From: an uncultured Eubacterium sp.
GTDB taxonomy: Bacteria > Bacillota_A > Clostridia > Lachnospirales > Lachnospiraceae
DNA length: 45,126 nucleotides
Reading direction: 5' to 3'
NCBI GenBank assembly: GCA_910589045.1
Contig: CAJUSH010000001.1
Span: 165,955 to 211,080 of the forward strand
Positions 1 to 9,044 of this stretch are shown piece by piece. Position 1 is the stretch's first letter; every line of letters begins with the position of its first letter. The notes beneath the pieces are model-generated. The model ran no database searches, was not told where the DNA came from, and saw only the letters and a list, made by a program, of their open reading frames with translations. The position numbers and the translations under genes were made by a program.

Positions 1-115
1 AGCATGCGCAGTCGCGGGTGGTAATTCCCGCACATGCCGGAAGAAGCACGGGCGTGCAGGAGCATGCGCAGTCTCAGGCCGTGGTTCCGACGCATGCCGA
101 AAGAGGTGCAGGGAA
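1..115 (+). repeat. 60-bp in-frame tandem repeat in the protease N-terminal region
   Basis: Bases 1-60 and 61-120 both begin AGCATGCGCAGTC and stay similar over about 45 bases. They encode repeated HAQS...VV(I/P)P..HA(G/E)R units. A third, weaker unit (RVVIPVRAGR) follows at about 133-165. The array probably continues upstream of the window. Confidence 0.7.
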
Positions 116-845
116 AAGCGGACAACCCCGGGTTGTCATTCCTGTGCGCGCGGGGAGAGAAAGATCCGGGCAGACGGCAGAACCGGGGCACCACGCGGCG
201 GGTATATCGCAGACGGAGCGGGAAAGAGGCTCGGTGCCTGCCGGCGTAAGCGCCGCAGGAAGGCGGGAAGAGAAAACGTTTGAGCAGCTGGCGCAGATGG
301 CATCGTCCATCGTCATGATCGCGGACCATGACCGGGACGGAGAGGTGGTGGGCACCGGCTCGGGCATAATGATCGGGCAGAAGGGCTACATACTCACAAA
401 TCATCATGTGATTGCCGCAGGATGCTCTTATTCCGTGAGAATCGAGGATGACGAGGAGATTTATTATACGGATGAGATCATCAAGTATAACCATGTGCTG
501 GATCTGGCGGTGATCCGGATTCAGAGAAGGCTCAGCCCCCTGGCCATTTATGACGGAAGGGAGAAGCTGGCGAGAGGGCAGAAGGTGGTAGCCATCGGAA
601 GCCCGCTGGGGCTGTTCAATTCCGTTTCCGACGGCATCATTTCGGGCTTCCGCAATATCAGCCAAACCGACATGATCCAGTTTACCGCGCCCATTTCACC
701 GGGAAGCTCCGGCGGGGCGGTCTTAAATATGTACGGGGAGGTTATAGGAATCAGCACCGCAGGCTTTGACAGCGGACAGAACATCAACCTCGCCGTAGGC
801 TACGAATCGATCCGGATGTTTGCACGGGGCTTTTTCGACGAGTAA
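3..845 (+). CDS. Trypsin-like (HtrA-type) serine protease, 5' end outside window
   Basis: The reading frame is open to the left edge, so this is the C-terminal part of a longer protein. The last ~190 residues form a trypsin-fold protease: catalytic His in TNHHV (codon 405-407), Asp in LDLAV (501-503) and Ser in GSSGG (708-710). No PDZ domain follows, unlike DegP/HtrA. No signal peptide or membrane segment is visible in the part present, and the cytosolic Ter genes downstream suggest a cytoplasmic enzyme. The part before the protease is low-complexity, with repeats containing VVIP/VVPT and HAxR motifs. The GTG at 18 is only an internal codon and not a credible start. The gene ends 162 bp before yceG, which has its own promoter. 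The protease assignment is firm; the substrate is unknown and the link to Ter stress is by neighbourhood. Confidence 0.85.
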   Translation, partial: HAQSRVVIPAHAGRSTGVQEHAQSQAVVPTHAERGAGKSGQPRVVIPVRAGRERSGQTAEPGHHAAGISQTERERGSVPAGVSAAGRREEKTFEQLAQMASSIVMIADHDRDGEVVGTGSGIMIGQKGYILTNHHVIAAGCSYSVRIEDDEEIYYTDEIIKYNHVLDLAVIRIQRRLSPLAIYDGREKLARGQKVVAIGSPLGLFNSVSDGIISGFRNISQTDMIQFTAPISPGSSGGAVLNMYGEVIGISTAGFDSGQNINLAVGYESIRMFARGFFDE

Positions 846-918
846 GGTAATGGCTGCCGGTCACGGAGTGAACAGTAGCAGCAATGCTTAAAAAGGACGA
901 TTTTTTCACACAAATGCC

Positions 919-947
919 TTGAAATGTGGGTATGATTGTAGTACACT
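919..947 (+). promoter_or_regulatory. Sigma-A type promoter for yceG
   Basis: TTGAAA at 919-924, a 17-base spacer, and TACACT at 942-947. It lies 60 bases before the yceG start in the only sizeable gap of the left part of the Ter cluster, so yceG-telA can be transcribed independently of the protease gene. Confidence 0.65.
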
Positions 948-1007
948 TTTATGCAGAATTGATAAGTTTCAAGGTCCTTATATAGGTTTAAATGGCAAAA
1001 AGCTACA

Positions 1008-3293
1008 ATGTTAGAACAGATTGAACGCAAAAAGATGCAGAGCCTTTCTGATTATTTTGTCCCCCTTAGCGGCAGGCAGAATCAGGGGGTATATTTTTGC
1101 CGGATTAACGGCTACTCGGTTGAAATCGAGGATTTTATAAAAAAATATTACGATGCGGCAAGGAAAACCGGAGTCGTCATCGAGGGGAAGATTCCCAATC
1201 CGGACGATAAAAACCTCGCGTATTACGCCGAGATTATGGGGATGGAATTTCAGCTGACCCCGGAGTTTATCACGGACGGCTTAAAGCGATGGCTTCCCCG
1301 GATGAATGATTTTCAAAACAGACAGGTTGCCGCATCGATTTATGATGCGCTGATTTCCATGCAGCGGTCAGGAAAAACGCAGAACATGCTGAAAAATCTG
1401 TATATCAAGCTTTTGTGCTGGCTGTACTATAAATTCGAATGCGTGATAAACCGGCTGGGAGCGGATGACGTCCCCAAAATACTTTATGAGGGCACTGTCA
1501 GTCAGTATGAGCTGATGCTTCTGTCGATTTTGTCAAATGCCGGATGTGACATTGTCCTGCTCCAGTATGAGGGGGATGCGCAGTATTTGAAGCTTGACCG
1601 GGAATCGCGCCTTTCCGATGCACTGGAGGAAGGGGAGCCGGGGGCATTTCCGGAAGGCTTTTGTCTCAGGATGCTGCGCGAGGGTATGCAGGAGGAAGCA
1701 AACCGGCAGCGGCTCTACGGCACACGTCCCTCGGTCAGCCGCTGTACAAATGCGTGGATGGAGGGAAATATTCTTGCCGATATCCGTAAGAGCGTCCTGC
1801 AAAGAGGCGCGGATGAACGGTTTTACTATAATCTTTTTTGCAGAATGAACGGGGTGGAGGATAAGCTTACCTACGTCAACGAGCTGCTCCTGCTGCAGCA
1901 GGAGCTAAAGGGCGCAAAGCGGCGGGTTGTCATCGTGAGCGGCGAGCTTCCAAAGCCTACACCTGACGAGATCAACGCTGTAAAGCGGGGCAATTATGCA
2001 AAACCGGAGGATCTGATCCTGGATTTGTCCGGAAATATCACATACGCCGCCGATGCGCAGCTGCAGCGCATGCTAAAGCAGGCGTTTGTGGATGTCATGC
2101 TGGCGGAGGAAAAAAAGGCAGACGGTAACCTGAACCGGCTGACGACCCGGGGTGTTTATCTGCTGTGCTGGCTGAAACGGTATCAGTCGCGGCTGTTTTC
2201 CGGCTGGAGAATGCCGCAGATCGGGTGCTTTCTTTATATGGGCGGCTGCAAAAACGGCAAGGAAGCGATGTTTATGAGCTTTCTGGGAAGGCTTCCCGTG
2301 GACGTATTGATTTTGTGTCCGAATCTGAACACGGTGTGCTGTCTGAAGGATCCGCTGCTGTACGAGGTGAACTACGAAGAGAGCCTTTCGCTGAGCAGAT
2401 ATCCGGAGGAGGATTCGCAGGTTCAGATGGGGACAGCCGCATACCATGCGGAGCGGGAGCTGGATACGCTGATGTATCAGGATTCCGGCATGTACCGCAA
2501 CCAGCAGTACGGGCGGGCGAATGTGATCGTTTTGCAGACCATGTACGAGGAGATCAAAATACTGTGGGATCAGGAATTAAAGTATCGGCCTGGCTTTGGC
2601 ACGGTCGACGGCGTGGTCAATATTCCGGTTCTGTTTGCAAAGGTGTCCGGCGTAAAGGATGGGGCGGCGGCTTCGTACTGGGCCTCGATCCGGGAGCTGA
2701 TCACCTGTGATACGCTGGTGGTCAGGCATATGCCCTACATCCGCAGCGAAGCCCCGAATCCGATGAAGCCCTTTGCCGTCGGATTTTTAAAAAACGGAAG
2801 GCTTTTGCGCGATGAGATCAAAAATCATCCCCGCTATCCTTACGGGATACTGCGGGAGGAGGTTCAGGATATGATGCTCGAGCGGCTTCAGGGGATGCTC
2901 GACCGGAGGCTCATCAAGGGAATCGGGGAGAACGGTATGGAGTACACGGTGATCGCCCAGATACTCAATCTGCCGGGCGATATCGTGCGTATGCTGCAAA
3001 GGTTTGATTTTACGAAGAAAAATCCCAAGCTGATTTATATTAACACGTCGGAAGCCATTCTTTCGCCGGAGGATTCCATACTTACTGTTTTTCTGAATCT
3101 GATGGGCTTTGACATTCTTTTTTTTGTACCGACAGGGTATCGGAGCATAGAAAAATATTTTCAGAACAGTCCGATGGAGGAGCACCAGATCGGGGAGTAC
3201 CTGTACGATCTGCAGGTTCCGGACATGAGGAGCTTTACATTAAACGGGACGCGCCCGTCGTGGCGTGATAAAATTTTTAAGAGAGGTAACTGA
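1008..3293 (+). CDS. yceG: YceG family protein of the Ter stress module
   Basis: A 761-residue soluble protein that I recognise as YceG (PF14266). In Bacillus subtilis yceG lies with terD-like yceCDE, terC-like yceF and telA-like yceH. The family was proposed to belong to a Ter-linked biosynthetic module, but its reaction is not established. The sequence shows two similar halves rich in Tyr/Leu and several conserved-looking Cys, and no signal peptide or membrane segment. The immediate downstream telA (2-base gap) and the terD genes support the assignment. The start is uncertain: ATG 1008 has a weak ribosome site and an in-frame ATG at 1035 is not better. The stop at 3291-3293 almost touches the telA start. 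Confidence 0.8.
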   Translation: MLEQIERKKMQSLSDYFVPLSGRQNQGVYFCRINGYSVEIEDFIKKYYDAARKTGVVIEGKIPNPDDKNLAYYAEIMGMEFQLTPEFITDGLKRWLPRMNDFQNRQVAASIYDALISMQRSGKTQNMLKNLYIKLLCWLYYKFECVINRLGADDVPKILYEGTVSQYELMLLSILSNAGCDIVLLQYEGDAQYLKLDRESRLSDALEEGEPGAFPEGFCLRMLREGMQEEANRQRLYGTRPSVSRCTNAWMEGNILADIRKSVLQRGADERFYYNLFCRMNGVEDKLTYVNELLLLQQELKGAKRRVVIVSGELPKPTPDEINAVKRGNYAKPEDLILDLSGNITYAADAQLQRMLKQAFVDVMLAEEKKADGNLNRLTTRGVYLLCWLKRYQSRLFSGWRMPQIGCFLYMGGCKNGKEAMFMSFLGRLPVDVLILCPNLNTVCCLKDPLLYEVNYEESLSLSRYPEEDSQVQMGTAAYHAERELDTLMYQDSGMYRNQQYGRANVIVLQTMYEEIKILWDQELKYRPGFGTVDGVVNIPVLFAKVSGVKDGAAASYWASIRELITCDTLVVRHMPYIRSEAPNPMKPFAVGFLKNGRLLRDEIKNHPRYPYGILREEVQDMMLERLQGMLDRRLIKGIGENGMEYTVIAQILNLPGDIVRMLQRFDFTKKNPKLIYINTSEAILSPEDSILTVFLNLMGFDILFFVPTGYRSIEKYFQNSPMEEHQIGEYLYDLQVPDMRSFTLNGTRPSWRDKIFKRGN

Positions 3294-3294
3294 T

Positions 3295-4440
3295 ATGGGA
3301 CTTGATTTCAGCAGGACGGCTTCGGCGCAGGCGGCAGCTGCTCCGGAGGCGAAAAACGAAATTGCCGTTGTGGAGGCGTATGACATTGCCGCCGACCGGG
3401 AGAAAATGAATGCGCAGCTCGTGAATTCCGAGGAGGTGGACCGCATCGTCAGCACGATTGAGATCTACAATATGGATACGATCGTATCCTTCGGCGCCGA
3501 GGTGGCGGAGGAGATCTCAAAGGCGTCCGACGTTGTGCTGGGCAGCATGAACATGTCGCAGCTGGACGATACGAACGTTATGCTGAAGGCACTGGCAAAG
3601 ATCATGGATCAGTTTGACATAGAGGAGATTAAGGATGACCCGGGGCTGTTCGAAAAGCTGTTCGGCGGCATGAAAAAGCAGCTGGATAAGCTTCTTGCCA
3701 AGTATCATACGATGGGCGAGGAGGTCGACAAGATTTACGTTCAGCTCAGGGGCTATGAGTCGGAGATCCGCCAGTCGAACAAAAAGCTGGCAATGATGTT
3801 CGAGTCAAACGTAAATTATTACCATGAGCTTGTAAAGTATATACTGGCCGGCGAGCAGGCGTGCGCAGAGATCGAGGCGTACATTGCACAGCGGCAGCAG
3901 GATATGGAGACTACGGGTGATTCGTCCATCCAGTTTGAGCTGACCAGCCTTAATCAGGCGCTGGCGATGATGGAGCAGAGAACCCAGGATCTTCGGATCG
4001 CGGAGAATATCGCGATGCAGTCCATCCCCATGATCAAGACGATGGAGTTCAGCAACTACAATCTGGTCAGAAAGATCAACTCCGCCTTTATCGTTACGCT
4101 GCCCGTGTTTAAACAGGCGCTGGCACAGGCGATTTTGCTGAAGAGACAGAAAATTCAGGCGGAGTCCATGGCGGAGCTGGACCGCAGGACAAATGAGATG
4201 CTCATCAAGAATGCGCAGAATAACATGGAGGTTTCCAAGTCGACGGCACGGCTTGCATCGGGAAGCTCCGTTTCGATCGAGACACTGGAGACAACCTGGC
4301 GGACGATTACGAGCGGAATCGAGGAGACGCGGAGAATCGAGACGGATGCGCGCAGGAAGCGCGTGGAGGACCAGGCAAGGCTCGAGGCGATTAAGGCGGA
4401 TTTCGAGAGACAGTACCACATGCCGCCGGCAAATAGATAG
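3295..4440 (+). CDS. telA: TelA-like toxic anion resistance protein
   Basis: A 381-residue, almost entirely helical, coiled-coil-rich protein of the TelA/YceH family (PF05816), named for tellurite resistance and regularly coupled to TerD proteins. The N-terminal ~20 residues are Ala-rich and probably disordered. The body has long charged heptad-like stretches and no membrane segment. ATG 3295 is chosen because GAGAGG at 3281-3286 sits 8 bases before it; the in-frame GTG at 3265 would overlap yceG by 29 bases and has no ribosome site. It lies between yceG and terD as in other Ter loci. A biochemical role is not known. It may act in envelope-stress or metal-related complexes with TerD, which is inference from context. 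Confidence 0.9.
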   Translation: MGLDFSRTASAQAAAAPEAKNEIAVVEAYDIAADREKMNAQLVNSEEVDRIVSTIEIYNMDTIVSFGAEVAEEISKASDVVLGSMNMSQLDDTNVMLKALAKIMDQFDIEEIKDDPGLFEKLFGGMKKQLDKLLAKYHTMGEEVDKIYVQLRGYESEIRQSNKKLAMMFESNVNYYHELVKYILAGEQACAEIEAYIAQRQQDMETTGDSSIQFELTSLNQALAMMEQRTQDLRIAENIAMQSIPMIKTMEFSNYNLVRKINSAFIVTLPVFKQALAQAILLKRQKIQAESMAELDRRTNEMLIKNAQNNMEVSKSTARLASGSSVSIETLETTWRTITSGIEETRRIETDARRKRVEDQARLEAIKADFERQYHMPPANR

Positions 4441-4460
4441 TGAGTGTTCGTTCAAAAATT

Positions 4461-4469
4461 TGTTATAAA
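4461..4469 (+). promoter_or_regulatory. Possible extended -10 promoter before the terD genes
   Basis: TGTTATAAA fits an extended -10 element (TG, one base, TATAAA) and lies 24 bases before the first terD start. No good -35 hexamer is present. It would allow separate expression of the terD genes from yceG-telA. Confidence 0.4.
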
Positions 4470-4492
4470 ATCATATGAAGGAGGGTAATATA

Positions 4493-5074
4493 ATGCCAAT
4501 CAGTTTAGCAAAGGGACAAAAGGTTGATCTAACGAAGGGGAATCCCTCACTCAAGAACATTATGGTGGGTCTTGGATGGGATGTGAACGCATTTGATTCC
4601 GGGGCGGATTTTGATCTGGATGCCGCGGCTTTCATGCTCGGTGCAGACGGAAAATGTCCCACGGAGAAGGAATTTGTATTCTACGGAAACCTGGCGCATC
4701 CCAGCGGTGCGGTCAAGCACATGGGCGATAACCTGACGGGAGCGGGCGACGGAGACGACGAGCAGATTCAGGTGGATCTCTCAAAGGTTCCTGCCAGCAT
4801 CGAAAAAATTGCGTTTACGGTTACGATCTATGACTCGGATGTCAGGCGCCAGAACTTTGGCCAGGTGTCAAACTCGTTTATCCGGCTTGTGGATGAGTCG
4901 ACCGGGACGGAGCTGATCCGGTATGACCTGGGCGAGGACTTTTCCATTGAGACAGCGGTAGTTGTCGGGGAGCTGTACCGCAACAACGGCGAGTGGAAGT
5001 TTAATGCGATCGGAAGCGGATTCCAGGGCGGCCTGGCGGCGCTTTGCGGTCATTACGGTATTCAGGTAGCATAA
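4493..5074 (+). CDS. terD: TerD family calcium-binding stress protein (first copy)
   Basis: A 193-residue TerD-domain protein. The start MPISLAKG is set by AAGGAGGG just upstream; an ATG at 4475 lies before that ribosome site and is rejected. Family hallmarks are clear: the KGQKV start, GLGWD, an acidic DFDLDAAAF strand, NxxHPSG, GDNLTG and GDGDDE, which form the TerD double calcium site, and a C-terminal GEWKFNAIGSG. TerD proteins are cytosolic calcium binders implicated in resistance to tellurite, some phages, colicins and other stresses. This copy is closest to the next gene (terD copy 2), with an 18-base gap and near-identical motif blocks, pointing to tandem duplication. Confidence 0.95.
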   Translation: MPISLAKGQKVDLTKGNPSLKNIMVGLGWDVNAFDSGADFDLDAAAFMLGADGKCPTEKEFVFYGNLAHPSGAVKHMGDNLTGAGDGDDEQIQVDLSKVPASIEKIAFTVTIYDSDVRRQNFGQVSNSFIRLVDESTGTELIRYDLGEDFSIETAVVVGELYRNNGEWKFNAIGSGFQGGLAALCGHYGIQVA

Positions 5075-5092
5075 GCGGGAGGAGGCTTTTTC

Positions 5093-5674
5093 ATGCCGGT
5101 AAGTTTAAAAAAGGGTCAGAAGGTGAGTCTGACAAAAGGAAATCCCGGGTTGACACATGTGGTGGTAGGACTCGGATGGGACGTTAATGCATATGACACC
5201 GGCGGCGATTTCGACCTTGACGGTGCGGCATTTTTGCTGACGGATTCCGGGCGGGTTTCGGACGCGAAGGATTTTGTGTTTTACGGCAATCTGAATCACC
5301 CCTCGGGATCGGTTTTGCACATGGGTGATAACCTGACAGGAGCGGGCGACGGGGATGACGAGCAGATTCGGGTGGATTTGACGAAGGTGCCTGCAAGCGT
5401 CACAAGGATTGCGTTTACCGTGACGATCTACGAGGCAGAGACGCGGCACCAGAATTTCGGACAGGTGAGCAATGCATTCGTGCGGATTTATAATGAAGCG
5501 ACCGGGGAAGAGCTGCTGCGGTATGATCTGGGCGAGGATTTTTCGATCGAAACAGCGGCCGTATTCGGCGAGCTTTATAAAAACGGAGACGAGTGGAAGT
5601 TTAACGCCATCGGAAGCGGATATCAGGGTGGTTTGGCCGCCCTGTGCAATAACTATGGCGTGGATGTAGAATAA
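5093..5674 (+). CDS. terD: TerD family calcium-binding stress protein (second copy)
   Basis: A 193-residue TerD protein preceded by GGGAGGAGG. It carries the full motif set: KGQKVSLTKG, GLGWDVN, DFDLDGAAF, NHPSG, GDNLTGAGDGDDE and EWKFNAIGSG. It has the same length as the upstream copy and aligns without visible gaps, so the pair is a recent tandem duplication. All acidic calcium-binding residues of the family appear present. Its place between two other terD genes, in one direction with short gaps, indicates co-transcription. A separate role for each copy cannot be read from sequence; different calcium affinity or hetero-oligomer formation are possibilities. Confidence 0.95.
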   Translation: MPVSLKKGQKVSLTKGNPGLTHVVVGLGWDVNAYDTGGDFDLDGAAFLLTDSGRVSDAKDFVFYGNLNHPSGSVLHMGDNLTGAGDGDDEQIRVDLTKVPASVTRIAFTVTIYEAETRHQNFGQVSNAFVRIYNEATGEELLRYDLGEDFSIETAAVFGELYKNGDEWKFNAIGSGYQGGLAALCNNYGVDVE

Positions 5675-5687
5675 GAAGGAGAATAAC

Positions 5688-6275
5688 ATGGCTATCAGTT
5701 TACAGAAAGGGCAGAAGGTGAACCTGTCCAAGGACAATGCAGGCCTGGACCGGATCGTTGTGGGTCTTGGCTGGGATGAGGTGCAGCAGAGGCGGGGGCT
5801 TTTTGCGCCGAAGCCCCAGGCGATCGACTGCGATGCCTCTGCGATCATGCTCCGGGGCGGAAAGCTTCTTGACAAGGATGACGTGGTTTATTTCGGGAAT
5901 CTGCGTCACCGTTCCGGGACGGTTCAGCACATGGGCGACAATCTGACGGGAGCAGGCGAGGGAGACGACGAGCAGATCATCATTGATCTTTCTTCCGTTC
6001 CGGCGGAGTACGACCGGATCGTGATTGTTGTCAATATTTATCAGGCGGTGCAGAGAGGACAGCACTTCGGGATGATCCGGAATGCGTTTATCCGGCTGGT
6101 GGATGCCAGAAACAACAAGGAAATGTGCAAGTACGATCTGACGGAAAATTATTCCGGCATGACCGCCATGATTTTTGGTGAGGTTTACCGGCATCAGGGC
6201 GAGTGGAAGTTCAGCGCGATCGGCCAGGGTACGAACGACCCCGGTCTGGGCGAGCTTACCGCCAGATATATTTAA
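5688..6275 (+). CDS. terD: TerD family protein (third copy, with a loop insertion)
   Basis: A 195-residue TerD protein with ribosome site AAGAAGGAG. It keeps KGQKVNL, GLGWD, GDNLTGAGEGDDE and GEWKFSAIGQG. Between GLGWD and the acidic strand it has a longer insert (EVQQRRGLFAPKPQ), and the strand reads IDCDASAIML instead of DFDLDAAAF. The HPSG motif is HRSG. The second half of the calcium site (GDDE) is intact, so calcium binding is still likely. It is clearly more diverged than the first two copies and probably older. The gene ends 21 bases before a terminator-like hairpin, which sets apart the terD trio from the downstream ATPase. Confidence 0.93.
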   Translation: MAISLQKGQKVNLSKDNAGLDRIVVGLGWDEVQQRRGLFAPKPQAIDCDASAIMLRGGKLLDKDDVVYFGNLRHRSGTVQHMGDNLTGAGEGDDEQIIIDLSSVPAEYDRIVIVVNIYQAVQRGQHFGMIRNAFIRLVDARNNKEMCKYDLTENYSGMTAMIFGEVYRHQGEWKFSAIGQGTNDPGLGELTARYI

Positions 6276-6295
6276 TAAATGGAAATATAATCTAA

Positions 6296-6331
6296 GGGGG
6301 ACTATTTCGGTAGTAGTTCCCCTGCTTTTTT
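6296..6331 (+). terminator. Terminator or attenuator between terD copy 3 and the Ca-ATPase gene
   Basis: GGGGGACTA (6296-6304) pairs with TAGTTCCCC (9 pairs, one G-U) around a 9-base loop, followed by GCTTTTTTC. It has the form of an intrinsic terminator. The ATPase start is only about 30 bases further on and no promoter is evident after it, so partial read-through is likely. Confidence 0.65.
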
Positions 6332-6359
6332 CGAAGAACCAGGAGGAAAACAGGAAAAT

Positions 6360-8990
6360 ATGGGTGCGATAGATAAGGAAAAGCTCATGCGAGGATTATC
6401 GGATTCCCAGGTGAGTGAGAGCAAGAGCAAATATGGAACCAATGAGCTGGCAAAAAGGGAGACGGAGTCGTTATGGTCGATGTTCATTGGTGCATTTGAC
6501 GATATATGGATTAAGGTTTTATGTGCGGCGCTGGTGCTGAAAATAGCGCTGGCGGTTCTGGGTGCCTTTGTCCCGGCGCTCGCGGGCGAGAACGATATCG
6601 TGGAAATCGTGAGTATTATTCTCGCCATCGGTCTGGCAACGGGTTTCAGCACACTGTCCGAGTACCGCAATACGTCCCGTAGTGAGGCACTCCAGGAGGA
6701 GTACAACAAGACCTTTGCCAAGGTTATGCGGGGCGGGAAGCTCTTGAACATTCCCACGAGTGAGATCGTGAAGGGGGATACGATCCTGGTTCAGGCCGGG
6801 GATAAGATTCCGGCAGACGGCCTTCTTTTTGAGGGGAATATCAAGGTATCCCAGGCCGCATTAAACGGAGAGTCAAGGGACGAGACAAAATCGCCCGTAT
6901 CGGATATGGCGGATGCGGAGTCGACGGATTACGCGTCTGCGGGCAAAATCTTTATGGGCTCCGTCGTAACCTCCGGTGAGGGATATATGGTTGCGACCGT
7001 CATCGGCGATGCCTCCGAGCTTGGAAAGATCAACAAGGCATTGACGGACGATGACGGGGAGGAGCGCAAGGATACCTCCAGCCTAAAGCTTGAGGTGGTT
7101 GCGGCAGGCATCGGAAAGCTGGGTGTATCGGCGGCTGCCATAGCGGGTATTTTGCATGTGGCTTTAACCCTGCTGCGGGCAGATACCGCCATCTCGGCCG
7201 TGTTTGTTTTGCTTCTGGTTGCAGAGGCCGTTATGCTGATGGCATCCATTGTCATCATGGCCGTGCCCGAGGGTCTGCCGATGATGAACAGCCTGGTGCA
7301 GTCGATGAATACGGAATCCATGTACAAGAAAAGCATTCTTGTAAGCCATAAAGCGGCTTTTTCCGATTCGGCCTATATGAATGTACTTTTCAGCGATAAG
7401 ACCGGTACGATTACCCAGGGAAACCTGTCGCTGGTCGAGTTTATTACCGGTGAGGGGACGGTGGTGGATTCCGTCCGCAACAATGAGTTTATGGAGGCGA
7501 TTACGCTCAATAACCTGGCGAAGGTTTCGGAGGGGAAGGCAATCGGCAGCAACAACATGGACCGCGCACTTTTGACCTATGCGCTGCAAAACGGCTACAG
7601 CGCCGCACAGGGCAATGCCGATAAGGTGGCGGAGATCAGCGGCTTTGACTCCGAGAAGAAATGTGCCACCGTGACCCTGAAGGACAAGACCGTGTACTGG
7701 AAGGGTGCAACCGAAAACATTCTGGATCAGGTGACGCACTATGCGCTTTCGGACGGCGGGGAGAAGGCGTTTACCGCTGCCGACAAAAAAGCGGTTGAGG
7801 AGCAGATGCTTGCGCAGGCAAAGCGGACGATGAAGCTGCTATCGGTGGCGAAAATCCAGGGGGAGCGGACTGTGCTTCTGGCGGTACTGTGCCTGCGTGA
7901 TAACGTGCGGGCAGATGCCGTGGAAACGGTGGAGATACTGAACCATGCGGGCATCCAGGTCGTTATGGTTACCGGTGACGCGGAGGAGACTGCGGTTGCA
8001 ATCGCCAGGGAGGCCGGCATTTTAAAGGATGAAAAGAAGGATGTGGTGCTGACCCATGAGCAGCTTGAGCAGATGAGCGACGAGGAGCTTAAACGGGTTC
8101 TTCCGGGCCTTCGGGTTGTCAGCAGGGCGAAGCCCCTCGACAAAAAGCGGCTGGTTTCCATTTCCCAGCAGCTTGACAATGTATGCGGTATGACCGGTGA
8201 CGGCGTAAACGACGCCCCGGCCCTCAAGCAGGCGGATATCGGCTTTGCCATGGGGGACGGAACCGCGGTTGCGCAGGAGGCCGGCGACGTTGTTATTTTG
8301 AACAACAGTCTGACCTCGATCAAGGACTGCGTGCTCAACAGCCGGACGATGGCGAAGTCGGTAGGAAAATTCCTTATTTTCCAGCTCACCGTAAATATCA
8401 GTACGCTTCTGATGAATATCATTGCGCCTGTGCTCGGATGGACGGAGCCGTTTTCCATTGTACAGATCCTCTGGATCAATCTCATCATGGATACCCTTGC
8501 GGCGATGGCATTCGGCGGGGAGCCGATTCTGGACCGTTACATGGAGGATCAGCCCGCAAAGCGGACGGATAATATTTTAACGACGTATATCAAGTCTGCA
8601 ATCGGTACAAGCTCCGTGTTCATTACCCTTGGCTCCATTCTGATTCTTGAGAATATAGCGGGAATCACCAGCTTTGTCACACCGGCGGACTGCGCGGACC
8701 CGGAATTGTATAAAAAGACGTTTATGTTTGCGTTTTTTATCTATTCGATTATTTTTAACAGCTTAAATACAAGGTCGGAGCGGTTTCAGATATTTGAGCA
8801 TATTCAGGAGAACAAAAATTTTGTGCTCGTGATGGGAGCCATTTTCATCCTGCAGACTGTTATCATCGAGGTGGGCGGAAGCGTATTTAATACCACGATG
8901 CTGAACGCACAGGCGCTGCTCGTTTCGATGGCGCTGGCGGTTCTGATCATTCCGGTGGACCTGGTAAGAAAAGCGATTGTAAAAAAATAG
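6360..8990 (+). CDS. PMCA-type calcium-translocating P-type ATPase
   Basis: An 876-residue P2B-like cation pump. Hallmarks are the phosphorylation motif SDKTGT, the hinge GDGVNDAPALKQADIG, PEGLP in membrane helix 4 and WINLIMDTLAA in helix 6, which contribute the calcium ligands of PMCA/SERCA-type pumps. About ten hydrophobic helices fit the family. It presumably exports calcium from the cytosol, which would couple naturally to calcium-binding TerD proteins. Odd features: the actuator-domain loop reads NGES rather than the usual TGES, and the stretch between PEGLP and SDKTGT lacks the usual ETLG box. RBS AGGAGG at 6341-6346 is 13 bases from ATG 6360. Calcium specificity is inferred from motifs. 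Confidence 0.9.
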   Translation: MGAIDKEKLMRGLSDSQVSESKSKYGTNELAKRETESLWSMFIGAFDDIWIKVLCAALVLKIALAVLGAFVPALAGENDIVEIVSIILAIGLATGFSTLSEYRNTSRSEALQEEYNKTFAKVMRGGKLLNIPTSEIVKGDTILVQAGDKIPADGLLFEGNIKVSQAALNGESRDETKSPVSDMADAESTDYASAGKIFMGSVVTSGEGYMVATVIGDASELGKINKALTDDDGEERKDTSSLKLEVVAAGIGKLGVSAAAIAGILHVALTLLRADTAISAVFVLLLVAEAVMLMASIVIMAVPEGLPMMNSLVQSMNTESMYKKSILVSHKAAFSDSAYMNVLFSDKTGTITQGNLSLVEFITGEGTVVDSVRNNEFMEAITLNNLAKVSEGKAIGSNNMDRALLTYALQNGYSAAQGNADKVAEISGFDSEKKCATVTLKDKTVYWKGATENILDQVTHYALSDGGEKAFTAADKKAVEEQMLAQAKRTMKLLSVAKIQGERTVLLAVLCLRDNVRADAVETVEILNHAGIQVVMVTGDAEETAVAIAREAGILKDEKKDVVLTHEQLEQMSDEELKRVLPGLRVVSRAKPLDKKRLVSISQQLDNVCGMTGDGVNDAPALKQADIGFAMGDGTAVAQEAGDVVILNNSLTSIKDCVLNSRTMAKSVGKFLIFQLTVNISTLLMNIIAPVLGWTEPFSIVQILWINLIMDTLAAMAFGGEPILDRYMEDQPAKRTDNILTTYIKSAIGTSSVFITLGSILILENIAGITSFVTPADCADPELYKKTFMFAFFIYSIIFNSLNTRSERFQIFEHIQENKNFVLVMGAIFILQTVIIEVGGSVFNTTMLNAQALLVSMALAVLIIPVDLVRKAIVKK

Positions 8991-9044
8991 ATGTGCCGCG
9001 GCAGAGGACCTGTTTTTTGAAACGCAGAAAGGCAGATTGTATTT

